NCBI GenBank assembly: GCA_937864365.1
Contig: CALMJT010000131.1
Span: 51,476-115,475, forward strand
DNA from: an uncultured Alteromonadales bacterium
GTDB taxonomy: Bacteria > Pseudomonadota > Gammaproteobacteria > Pseudomonadales > Cellvibrionaceae
DNA: 64,000 nt
Direction: 5' to 3'
In this document: positions 1 through 7,299 of the stretch, in pieces
Position numbering within the stretch: position 1 is the stretch's first letter
Layout of the letters: every line of letters begins with the position of its first letter
The notes under the pieces: generated by a model
Database searches by the model: none
Seen by the model: only the letters and a program-made list of their open reading frames with translations
Told to the model about the DNA's origin: nothing
Translations under genes and position numbers: made by a program

Positions 1-2
1 TG

Positions 3-161
3 GCTACGAATTTAGCCAAATCCAGCGACATTGCTGAACAAATTAAAACGCAAATTATATCTCAACAGATTGATACGGCCCGAATTGAAGTGCATGGCTT
101 GGGCAGTTTGGTACCGGCGGGAGAGAGCACCGTGAGTGCTTGGTTGATTGGTACACGCTAA
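3..161 (+). CDS. C-terminal end of an unidentified protein (cut by window start)
   Basis: An open frame runs in from the window edge for 52 codons and stops with TAA at 159-161. The visible tail contains a stretch reading RIEVHGLGSLVP and ends in WLIGTR. The spacing of an amphipathic helix followed by RIEVHGLG recalls the end of OmpA-like peptidoglycan-binding domains, but the usual NRRVE segment is absent, so this is only a suggestion. It converges on folE, with a 12-bp-stem hairpin between the two stops. Confidence 0.5.
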   Translation, partial: ATNLAKSSDIAEQIKTQIISQQIDTARIEVHGLGSLVPAGESTVSAWLIGTR

Positions 162-171
162 GGTATTTGCC

Positions 172-207
172 ACCATACAGACAAACTACCGCTTATGTCT
201 GTATGGT
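172..207. terminator. Convergent hairpin between the partial gene and folE
   Basis: A perfect 12-bp stem (ACCATACAGACA at 172-183 with TGTCTGTATGGT at 196-207) and a 12-nt loop fill the gap between two converging stop codons. There is no long T-run, so it is a weak or bidirectional terminator or a 3'-end protecting hairpin. Confidence 0.55.
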
Positions 208-223
208 ATTAATGGATCTAAAA

Positions 224-769
224 CTAACAATTTCCAATTAATGCTAAAAACTCAGAACGTGTCGCTGGATTTTCACGAAAATCCCCCAGCATAGACGACG
301 TTTTCATTACAGAGTTTTGTTTTTCAACACCGCGCATCATCATGCACATGTGTTTGGCTTCAATCACTACCGCAACACCGCTGGCTTTGGTAACGCTCTG
401 AATAGTTTGTGCAATCTGCGTTGTCAGCTGCTCTTGAATTTGTAAGCGGCGCGCAAACATATCGACAATTCTGGCGACCTTCGATAACCCCAGTACTTTA
501 CCGGTGGGAATATAAGCAACATGAGCGCGGCCAATAAACGGCAGCAGATGATGTTCACACAGTGAATACAGCTCAATATTTTGCACTAACACCATTTCTT
601 GAGAATCAGAAGGAAACAAGGCGCCATTGATTACTTCTTCAAGTGTTTGGTTGTATCCGCGAGTTAGGTAAGCGAACGCTTTAGCCGCTCGATCTGGTGT
701 ATCTTGCAAACCAGGACGGTCTAAATCTTCACCAATGGCAGAAATAATTTCCGCGAAATGTTCTCTCAT
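224..769 (-). CDS. folE: GTP cyclohydrolase I
   Basis: Catalyses GTP to 7,8-dihydroneopterin triphosphate, the first step of folate (and queuosine-precursor) synthesis in the cytosol. The 181-aa length is normal for the bacterial enzyme. Zinc ligands are seen in CEHH (Cys71, His74) and in the later HMCMMMRGV segment. The central [20 protein letters not shown] block and C-terminal KTSSMLG segment are also typical. The ATG start has an AGGAAAG Shine-Dalgarno about 7 nt upstream. It is transcribed away from prmB and converges on the partial gene at the window edge. No zinc-independent FolE2 features are present. Confidence 0.97.
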   Translation of the reverse strand: MREHFAEIISAIGEDLDRPGLQDTPDRAAKAFAYLTRGYNQTLEEVINGALFPSDSQEMVLVQNIELYSLCEHHLLPFIGRAHVAYIPTGKVLGLSKVARIVDMFARRLQIQEQLTTQIAQTIQSVTKASGVAVVIEAKHMCMMMRGVEKQNSVMKTSSMLGDFRENPATRSEFLALIGNC

Positions 770-958
770 AGCTTCTTTCCTAAAATGAATATTAGCGCGC
801 TAAAAAGGGTTGCATACCCTACGCCATGACGGCTCGCGGGTAAAGCATTCTGGATTCGCGAGCACTAACTTTGTTCTCAAATTACAAGAATAGACGTTAA
901 AAACGATTTATAACGATAATTCACGAACTACAAGACTCTTACGTAACGCAATGCGGCT

Positions 959-987
959 TTGGTTTAATGCGTTATACCCGTTAGAAT
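959..987 (+). promoter_or_regulatory. Predicted sigma-70 promoter of prmB-aroC
   Basis: TTGGTT (959-964) and TAGAAT (982-987) are separated by exactly 17 bp. This puts the start of transcription near 994, about 25 nt before the prmB start codon. It is a sequence match only. Confidence 0.5.
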
Positions 988-1017
988 AGCGCCCATTCGA
1001 GAGGAGAGAACGAATTC

Positions 1018-1941
1018 GTGAATCAAGATAACCCCCAAATTTGGCAAGAAGCCGTTACCGATCTTGAAACCTTGTTGGATTTTATTCGGTTTGGTGCAAC
1101 ACAAATGTCGAAATCCGACATCTATTTTGGTCACGGTACCGACAACGCCTGGGACGAAGCCGTCTTTTTGGTGCTAGAAGTCGTGAATCTTCCCTATGAT
1201 CTCTTACCTCAACTCTATTCCAGTAAACTAACTACTACAGAGCGCCAGAGCATTTTAGAGCTGTTTCAACGTCGCATAGCCGAGCGCAAGCCTGCGCCTT
1301 ATCTTGTTGGCCGAAGCTGGTTTTCTGGAATGCCCTTTTTGGTGAATGATCAGGTCTTGGTACCACGTTCGCCGTTTGCAGAACTCATTTCACGACGTTT
1401 CCGTCCTTGGTTGCAAAAATCGCCTGAGCGAATTTTAGACCTTTGCACCGGCAGTGGTTGCATTGGTATTGCTACCGCCGTCGCCTTTCCAGAAGCGGAA
1501 GTTTTACTCAGTGATATCTCTGCTGAAGCCGTCGATATTGCTTGGCAGAATATCGCTTACCACGATTTAGAAGACCGAGTTTCGGCCATCGAGTCTGACT
1601 TATTTACAGCATTGCCCGGCGAACAATTTGATCTCATCGTCTGTAATCCACCGTATGTTGATCAAGAAGATTTTGAATCCATGCCGCAGGAATATCACCA
1701 CGAGCCGCAAATCGCCTTAACTTCTGGCTTTGATGGCCTGGATTTTACGCGTCGCTTATTAAAAGAGGCCTGCAATCATTTAACCGATAACGGTCTATTA
1801 TTTTGCGAAGTGGGCAACAGTTGCTTTGCTCTAGATGCTGCCTTCCCTGAATTTAATTTTACTTGGATTGAGTTTGAAAACGGTGGTCACGGCATTTTTG
1901 TGATTACCGCCGAAGAATTAAAAAGCTATTTTCAAGCGTAA
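1018..1941 (+). CDS. prmB: Ribosomal protein L3 N5-glutamine methyltransferase
   Basis: SAM-dependent methyltransferase that methylates a glutamine side chain of ribosomal protein uL3; 307 aa, the usual PrmB length. A helical N-terminal substrate domain is followed by a Rossmann methyltransferase domain with the SAM loop DLCTGSGCIG. The NPPY signature (CNPPYVDQEDF) that binds the glutamine amide follows. The downstream text MPQEYHHEPQIALTSGFDGLD favours PrmB over PrmC. The start is GTG, preceded by a strong GAGGAGAG Shine-Dalgarno. It lies 45 bp upstream of aroC, the common gammaproteobacterial arrangement, and is probably co-transcribed with it. Confidence 0.95.
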   Translation: MNQDNPQIWQEAVTDLETLLDFIRFGATQMSKSDIYFGHGTDNAWDEAVFLVLEVVNLPYDLLPQLYSSKLTTTERQSILELFQRRIAERKPAPYLVGRSWFSGMPFLVNDQVLVPRSPFAELISRRFRPWLQKSPERILDLCTGSGCIGIATAVAFPEAEVLLSDISAEAVDIAWQNIAYHDLEDRVSAIESDLFTALPGEQFDLIVCNPPYVDQEDFESMPQEYHHEPQIALTSGFDGLDFTRRLLKEACNHLTDNGLLFCEVGNSCFALDAAFPEFNFTWIEFENGGHGIFVITAEELKSYFQA

Positions 1942-1986
1942 ATAAATATTATTGAATAAATACCGAATACAGTAACGAGAGTCATC

Positions 1987-3078
1987 ATGTCAGGTAACAC
2001 CTTTGGAAAATTATTTACTGTCACTACCTTTGGTGAAAGTCACGGTATAGCGTTGGGTGCAATCGTTGATGGTTGCCCACCGGGTTTAGAAATTTGCGAA
2101 GCCGACTTACAAATCGATTTGGATCGACGTAAACCCGGTCAATCTAAATTCACTACGCAACGTAAAGAAGACGACATTGTTGAGATTTTATCCGGTGTAT
2201 TTGAAGGTAAAACCACAGGCACACCGATTGGTTTATTAATTAAAAATACCGACCAACGCTCAAAAGATTATTCTAACATTAAAGATTTATTTCGACCTGC
2301 CCACGCCGATTACACCTACATGCAAAAATACGGTGTGCGCGATTATCGCGGCGGCGGTCGTTCTTCGGCACGCGAAACCGCCGTGCGTGTTGCGGCTGGC
2401 AGCATTGCCAAAAAATATTTAAAAGTCTTTCATGGTATCGACATTCGAGGTTATTTGAGTCAGCTTGGCCCGGTAAAAATCGAAAGTGTCGATTGGGATG
2501 AGATTGAAAATAATCCTTTTTTCTGCCCAGATGCCAGCAAAGTACCTGAGATGGAAGCCTTTATGAAAGGCTTAAAAGGCGATTCGATTGGAGCCAAAAT
2601 TACCGTGGTTGCCAAAGGCGTTAAACCGGGTTTAGGTGAACCTATTTTTGATCGCTTAGACGCCGATATTGCCCATGCGATGATGGGCATTAATGCTGTT
2701 AAAGGCGTAGAAATTGGTGCTGGTTTCGACAGTGTTGAGCAATTAGGAACTCAACATCGCGATGAAATTACCAAAGACGGATTCTTATCGAACAATGCCG
2801 GTGGTGTGTTAGGTGGAATTTCTACCGGGCAAGACATCGTGGTAAATCTTGCTCTTAAACCTACTTCGAGCTTATCCATTCCAGGACGCAGTGTTGACGT
2901 GCACGGTAACGAAGTCGAAGTTGTTACCAAAGGTCGTCACGATCCATGCGTTGGTATTCGCGCTACACCAATCGCCGAAGCCATGCTCGCCATTACCTTG
3001 CTCGACCATCTACTGCGTGATCGCGGACAAAATGGTGGCGTTAATCATTCGGTAGCGCTTATCAATCCACAAGCGTAA
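1987..3078 (+). CDS. aroC: Chorismate synthase
   Basis: Converts 5-enolpyruvylshikimate-3-phosphate to chorismate with reduced FMN, the last step of the shikimate pathway. The 363-aa protein has all three family signatures: [18 protein letters not shown] near the N-terminus, the [13 protein letters not shown] block around residue 120, and [17 protein letters not shown] near the C-terminus. It follows prmB closely and is ended by an intrinsic terminator 17 bp after the stop. Confidence 0.98.
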   Translation: MSGNTFGKLFTVTTFGESHGIALGAIVDGCPPGLEICEADLQIDLDRRKPGQSKFTTQRKEDDIVEILSGVFEGKTTGTPIGLLIKNTDQRSKDYSNIKDLFRPAHADYTYMQKYGVRDYRGGGRSSARETAVRVAAGSIAKKYLKVFHGIDIRGYLSQLGPVKIESVDWDEIENNPFFCPDASKVPEMEAFMKGLKGDSIGAKITVVAKGVKPGLGEPIFDRLDADIAHAMMGINAVKGVEIGAGFDSVEQLGTQHRDEITKDGFLSNNAGGVLGGISTGQDIVVNLALKPTSSLSIPGRSVDVHGNEVEVVTKGRHDPCVGIRATPIAEAMLAITLLDHLLRDRGQNGGVNHSVALINPQA

Positions 3079-3094
3079 AGAAAACCGTAAATTC

Positions 3095-3120
3095 AAAAAC
3101 CGGCGTGAGCCGGTTTTTTT
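3095..3120 (+). terminator. Intrinsic terminator after aroC
   Basis: A 10-bp stem (AAAAACCGGC with GCCGGTTTTT) and GTGA tetraloop run into a T-tract. The A-tract on the left makes it potentially bidirectional. Confidence 0.88.
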
Positions 3121-3362
3121 GTTGCAGAAATCCTAGACTCAGTTGATCGGGGTTTTGAATCGTAAAATTGTGAAGAAACCGAACACCACTGTATTTCTGC
3201 TTGATTCACGTATTCTTGTGTTAACTTCATGACATGCGATGGTGGTAAGACCTAAAACTTTTTTACTACTTTTATGCGATAAAAGCATCAGGGATAACAT
3301 TGTTTATGGATGCACTAAAGCTCTAAACTTCTTAATTTATTATCAACGGTCTAGGGATTAAC

Positions 3363-3890
3363 ATGCATATTATTATAGGAATTATTACAGCACTCGCTGG
3401 ATTAGTTTGGGCTCTATACAGACTGCAAAATGCAGGCGTAGACCTTAATTCGTTTAATCCATTTTATTGGTTAAGACGCCGTAAATGGTCTAAACAACTT
3501 GGAATAAAACCCTTACATAACTTAGATAGCCCCTTCGAAGCGGCGGCCTTACTCGTTGTTGGTGTTGCAACCTATGATGAAGAAGTCACTCGCGAATTAA
3601 AAGTCGATGTTATCAATTTATTTATGCAAGAGTTTTCAATTTCCGATGCAAAAGCCTCAGAACTGTTTTCTGCCTCGCGCTATTTATTGCAAGATACCAG
3701 TAATTTAGAAGCAGATATTAAAAATATTCTGGCACCCAACAAAGAAAAATTCACGCAGTCGCAAAAAGACTCTTTGTTTAGCATGATAGAAAAGGCTTCA
3801 AGTTTTGAAGGTGAGGCCAATGAAAAACAGCAGAAAATTATTGCTGCTATTGAGAAGGAATTTTCTCAAGATAAATTGCAAAAATGGTAA
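3363..3890 (+). CDS. Membrane-anchored TerB-like protein
   Basis: A 175-aa protein of unknown function. Residues 1-20 form one hydrophobic segment, followed by an RRRK cluster (about 39-42), which suggests an inner-membrane anchor with the rest cytosolic. Residues 58-150 are all-helical and resemble the TerB/tellurite-resistance fold: AALLVVGVATYDEEV, then acidic and hydrophobic heptads and a second YDEE-like helix. TerB-like domains occur as metal-associated scaffolds near membranes, but the role here is not evident. It stands alone between aroC and the convergent DUF2271/PepSY pair. The ATG follows a modest AGGGATTA Shine-Dalgarno. Confidence 0.75.
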   Translation: MHIIIGIITALAGLVWALYRLQNAGVDLNSFNPFYWLRRRKWSKQLGIKPLHNLDSPFEAAALLVVGVATYDEEVTRELKVDVINLFMQEFSISDAKASELFSASRYLLQDTSNLEADIKNILAPNKEKFTQSQKDSLFSMIEKASSFEGEANEKQQKIIAAIEKEFSQDKLQKW

Positions 3891-3933
3891 TGCCGCAAAA
3901 TTTTGATTGATGACTTTTTGTGAAAATAATGTG

Positions 3934-3960
3934 AGGCTCTGATTAATCCAGAGATTCCTA
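3934..3960. repeat. Solo terminal hairpin of the dispersed repeat
   Basis: A degenerate GGCTCTGATTAATCC/AGAGATTCC segment matches the first hairpin of the dispersed element (reference copy 31451-31603). It lies between two converging genes. Confidence 0.5.
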
Positions 3961-3970
3961 GACAAGGTGA

Positions 3971-4504
3971 TTAAGGTTTTAAGCTCAAGATAACTTCACC
4001 TAATTCGCTTTCTCCCTGTGCTTTTGCAGTCGCGGCATTTTTGATGGGCCATTGAAAAGGAATGTCGAGTAGTTCTCGTCCACCGACTTCACGGGCGGCT
4101 TCAATGCGAAGACGATAGTTACCAGGAGTTAGATTTTTTAATTTTTTATCATCGGCTATAAAGTTGAGGTTGTATTTACCGGGCCCTTTCGTTGCGGCGG
4201 TAATGGCATCCACTGGCATATCCAACGAGCGACCAGACTTGCGCCACCATTGCCGTAGATCTTTTAACCATTTACTGCCTTCTTTGTCTCGCATTTTGGC
4301 GTTGTACCACACTTGTACGTCAGTAACCGATTTATCGTCTTGGTTTTCTATCCAGATAGCAACATAGGGATTGTGATATTCGGCAACGTTTAATTCTGGA
4401 ATTTTGATGCTGATATTTAACTCGGATGAGTACGTAGAATGTGCGAACGAAAAAATATTAACGGCAAATAGTAAGGTGTAAATACTTCGAAAACGAAATG
4501 CCAT
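3971..4504 (-). CDS. Exported DUF2271-family protein
   Basis: The start is set at the ATG at 4504, which has an AAGG Shine-Dalgarno and begins a clean signal peptide (MAFRFRSIYTLLFAVNIFSF, cleavage near the AHS-TYSS region). A longer reading would extend into the upstream gene. The mature ~155 aa form a beta-rich domain typical of DUF2271: NPYVAIWIEN, KWLKDLRQWWRKSGRS and GNYRLRIEAAREVGG. Such proteins are usually coded beside PepSY-domain membrane proteins in iron-responsive loci, and that is the case here: the PepSY gene ends 32 bp upstream on the same strand. A periplasmic role linked to iron reduction or uptake is inferred from context only. Confidence 0.8.
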   Translation of the reverse strand: MAFRFRSIYTLLFAVNIFSFAHSTYSSELNISIKIPELNVAEYHNPYVAIWIENQDDKSVTDVQVWYNAKMRDKEGSKWLKDLRQWWRKSGRSLDMPVDAITAATKGPGKYNLNFIADDKKLKNLTPGNYRLRIEAAREVGGRELLDIPFQWPIKNAATAKAQGESELGEVILSLKP

Positions 4505-4536
4505 AATAAACCTTATTTGGAAATTTTTTATGTGAA

Positions 4537-5193
4537 TTAATGAATGGTAATTAGAATTAACACCACTGGAATAACAAAACCCAAAGTTACCAACGGCCAT
4601 GTACTTGGACGTTGTTTTGCGTAGCGAACTAAAAGCCATAAGCCGCTTAACGAAAAAATAATACAAAGACTGGCAAATATATCTAAAAACCAGCTCCAAG
4701 CTGACCCGGTGTTACGGCCTTTGTGTAAATCATTTAAAAAAGAAATGGTGCCTCGATGGGTTCTTTCATAAATAAATTCACCGGTTTCTAAATCAATACT
4801 GAGCCAAGCATCACCACCGGGTCTGGGTAAACCTAAGTAAACTTCGGTCGCGTCCCACTCAGCATCTTTAAGTGGAATATCCAGCTGGTAATTTCTTTCT
4901 AGCCATTTTCTAACCCTAAGCGGTAGCGGATTAAGTTTTCCGTCGTGTGTTTCGAGTAACGCATCGAGCAGTGATGGCGTTAATTCTGACTCAATGGTAA
5001 TGATTTCTGGTTTTGCAGAAACAAGACGGGCGTTATTCAAGGTTATACCGGTAACTGCAAAGAGCAACATTCCTATCAGACAAAAAGCGGAACTAATCCA
5101 GTGCCATTGGCGCAAGGTTCCAAGTGAAATCCAATAGTTGGATTTTTTAGATGCCGAGTCTTGTTTAACTTGCGTATGCATACAATGCGGCAC
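4537..5193 (-). CDS. PepSY-associated inner-membrane protein
   Basis: A 218-aa protein with a first membrane helix at about 33-55, a periplasmic PepSY-like domain (about 60-160, with GGDAWLSIDLETGEFIYE) and two further helices near the C-terminus. The HRGTISFLNDLHKGRNTG segment is characteristic of PepSY-TM proteins of iron/siderophore loci. The ORF can start at GTG 5193 or ATG 5181; neither has a strong Shine-Dalgarno. It forms a two-gene unit with the DUF2271 gene. A perfect 7-1-7 Fur box lies at 5432-5446, and a dispersed repeat has landed between box and gene. A role in ferric reduction or siderophore iron release is inferred from family and context. Confidence 0.85.
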   Translation of the reverse strand: MPHCMHTQVKQDSASKKSNYWISLGTLRQWHWISSAFCLIGMLLFAVTGITLNNARLVSAKPEIITIESELTPSLLDALLETHDGKLNPLPLRVRKWLERNYQLDIPLKDAEWDATEVYLGLPRPGGDAWLSIDLETGEFIYERTHRGTISFLNDLHKGRNTGSAWSWFLDIFASLCIIFSLSGLWLLVRYAKQRPSTWPLVTLGFVIPVVLILITIH

Positions 5194-5256
5194 TACCCAT
5201 ATTGATAGATGTTTGTTATTTGAATTTACAAAAAAATAAAAGGTTAAATTAACTCT

Positions 5257-5360
5257 AGGAACCTCTGATTAACTCGTCCACAATTTCAATCACTTACAGT
5301 TCTTGAAATTGGCGACACATCCTTGTGTCGCGAGAAACTCTAGGTTAATCAGAGCTTCCT
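5257..5360 (-). repeat. Dispersed repeat, short form (104 bp)
   Basis: Begins AGGAACCTCTGATTAACTC and ends GGTTAATCAGAGCTTCCT. It keeps the terminal inverted repeats, the GACACA/TGTGTC hairpin and the CAATTTCA arm, but lacks about 50 bp of the interior found in the 153-bp copies. It sits between the Fur box and the PepSY gene. Confidence 0.9.
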
Positions 5361-5431
5361 CTACGAGAGTTGAGCAACGCTTCTTTTGAGCTACAAATTT
5401 TGACGGTTATATTTTGATAACGATTTCTATA

Positions 5432-5446
5432 TGATAATTATTATCA
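5432..5446. promoter_or_regulatory. Fur box (7-1-7)
   Basis: TGATAAT-T-ATTATCA is a perfect 7-1-7 inverted repeat and matches the Fur consensus. The nearest gene reading away from it is the PepSY gene on the minus strand, about 240 bp away with a repeat between. There is no plus-strand gene to serve, so control of the PepSY-DUF2271 pair is inferred. Confidence 0.75.
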
Positions 5447-5769
5447 ATAACAAAATCTACAGTTTTAAGCCTGCAAAGTGTTAATTTTGTTTAGTAGATT
5501 AAGGAAGAAATGTGGAAATAGGTCAGATGTTGATAGCCACAGGTTAGATTCTAGAAAACGCTTGCAAAGTAATCTAGGAGTTTCTGCTTAGATCATGGCT
5601 GAGCCAATCGAAAATTTCTGTGCAAAAACAGAAAAGAGACTCTTTTTTGTATCTCTGCCTATAAAGATAAATATTGCGAAATATAGGCAATGATATGCGA
5701 GGTATTGTTGTTTCTAAAGGGGATTAGATAATAAATCTTAAAAAACAGCAGCGGATTTTTTATCGGTTA

Positions 5770-5835
5770 AATAACCTACCGTTTTCTAAATGGCCGACAC
5801 ATCCCTGTGTCGCTACAAATTCTGGATTTATTAGA
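5770..5835 (-). repeat. Decayed fragment of the dispersed repeat
   Basis: GGCCGACACATCCCTGTGTC matches the central hairpin of the element and is followed by a degraded terminal arm (TCTGGATTTATTAGA). Confidence 0.5.
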
Positions 5836-5855
5836 ATTTATAAGAAGATTGGAAA

Positions 5856-6992
5856 TTATTTTTGGGGAAGTGGTTTGTTCATTAACTCAATCATGAGTTT
5901 TTCTAATCTTTTTACATCAACCGATAAAACCACGGTTTCTTTTTTTGCACCCAAATCTGGTTGATAACCTTCCGCCCAGGAAAGAGTATCACCGTAAGAT
6001 GGGCCAAAGTCGGTTGCGACATCTACGTATAATTGTGCAGATTCATCAATTAAACTTGGATCTAACCAAACCGCCGAGGCAATTTCGTCCCACAAAGGAA
6101 AATTAGGCTCACGTGTGCGAACAACGTCGGTCATTGGGTTTTTACGTTTTGACATTGCTTTTAGCAACTGAGGCGTTAATTGCGTTTCTGTTGATGGATC
6201 AACGGGAACCATAACAATTTTTTTCCAAGGTGCACGCAAGGCTATGCTCGCGGCTTCTGGGTCCCAGCGGAAGTTAAATTCTCGTCTTGGTGAGTTCACG
6301 AATTCTCGGGCAAACTCTTTAGCTGGTTGATTATCCAAAACCTGTTTTGGATTTAAACTGCCGCCCATATAAATTAATTCTTTTGCTAGAGATGCAAATT
6401 CGGGATCAAGGCTTTGCGCTAGAGCAATATTCGTCATTGGGCCTGTGGCGATAATGCTTATTTGTCCGGGAAATTCGCGAACTTTGCGAATTAAAAAGTT
6501 TGCGGCAATTTCATTGGCTGCTTTTGTGGTTGGATTTCCTTCCGGTAAATCGGGTACTTCATTCCATGCGTGATAGGTTGGTAGTACCTGCTCGGTATCT
6601 TCTGCCCAAGCCTTTTGCCAAGCACCTTTCCAAATTAATTCACCGTAGCGTTCTTCCCAAAGTTCTGTGGATTTTTCACTGTTTAATAACGGAAAAATCG
6701 CGCCGGGAATAACGGGTATATCACTTCGGTTGGCTAATTCTAACCAGCGTAATGCTTGCGCTACGTTAGCGTCGCGCCAGCGATTACCACTAACGATGGT
6801 CATTCCAAGGACATCGGTATTATCGTCTTGAATAATCATCCATTGGGCTATAGCAAAACCATCGTCGTCGAGAATAACTTTTCTTTTTTCGTCAGCGAAT
6901 GTTTGCGCACAAAGACTAATACCTATGGCGATGGTACAAATTTTAGAGATAACAGTAGCGGCCGCTAGGTGAGCGGAAAAAAATTTACGCAT
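5856..6992 (-). CDS. Exported nucleoside-hydrolase-family protein
   Basis: A 378-aa protein with a signal peptide (basic start, hydrophobic core to about residue 33, AQTFADEK cleavage region). It belongs to the inosine/uridine-preferring nucleoside hydrolase superfamily, which hydrolyses N-glycosidic bonds of ribonucleosides. GPMTNIALA, EFNFRWDPEAASIAL and the late WDEIASAVWLDPSLI block match the family. Oddly, the N-terminal calcium motif, normally DTDxGxDDA, reads LDDDGFAIAQ: shortened, with the DD pair displaced. Activity or substrate may therefore differ. The start has an AGGAAA Shine-Dalgarno. It lies downstream of a TonB receptor on the same strand, which fits uptake and periplasmic use of a nucleoside-like ligand (inference). 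Confidence 0.85.
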   Translation of the reverse strand: MRKFFSAHLAAATVISKICTIAIGISLCAQTFADEKRKVILDDDGFAIAQWMIIQDDNTDVLGMTIVSGNRWRDANVAQALRWLELANRSDIPVIPGAIFPLLNSEKSTELWEERYGELIWKGAWQKAWAEDTEQVLPTYHAWNEVPDLPEGNPTTKAANEIAANFLIRKVREFPGQISIIATGPMTNIALAQSLDPEFASLAKELIYMGGSLNPKQVLDNQPAKEFAREFVNSPRREFNFRWDPEAASIALRAPWKKIVMVPVDPSTETQLTPQLLKAMSKRKNPMTDVVRTREPNFPLWDEIASAVWLDPSLIDESAQLYVDVATDFGPSYGDTLSWAEGYQPDLGAKKETVVLSVDVKRLEKLMIELMNKPLPQK

Positions 6993-7040
6993 GGGTATTT
7001 CCTATGTGAGTGGATTAGCCATCCTTAGCCGAGACTATCT

Positions 7041-7184
7041 AGAATTTCTGATTAACGCTTCCGTGATTTAATCAAAGAAAAGGCATTGAAAATATAATTT
7101 TTAATGTCTTCGCAATTTTAATGGTTTACGGTTTATGAAATTGGCAACACATCCTTGTGTCGCTAGAAGCTTTTGGTGAATCTG
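7041..7184 (-). repeat. Dispersed repeat, near full length, degenerate
   Basis: Contains a TTTCTGATTAACG arm, GATTTAATCA, GCAATTTTAATGG, TTGGCAACACATCCTTGTGT and a degenerate right end. It lies about 115 bp downstream of the TonB receptor stop, in the gene's sense orientation, and fills most of the gap 6993-7299. Confidence 0.75.
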
Positions 7185-7299
7185 AATTCACTTTAGTTTC
7201 TGCAATTCCTTTTATTCTTTACTGGTAAGGTATGCTTTGAAAATATTTTTGCTTAGCAGGTGCTTCGCTGAATTTAATCAAAACATCTTATCTCAACGC

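Larger units (their letters stand above)
5194..5855. other. Intergenic region with Fur box and two repeat remnants
   Basis: No coding region is recognised. It holds a short-form dispersed repeat (5257-5360), a Fur-type palindrome (5432-5446) and a decayed repeat fragment (about 5770-5835). The remainder is AT-rich without visible structure. Confidence 0.7.

Noticed and set aside
4505..4699. Longer N-terminus for the DUF2271 protein
   Set aside because: It would overlap the PepSY gene by over 150 bp; the internal ATG at 4504 has a Shine-Dalgarno and signal peptide.
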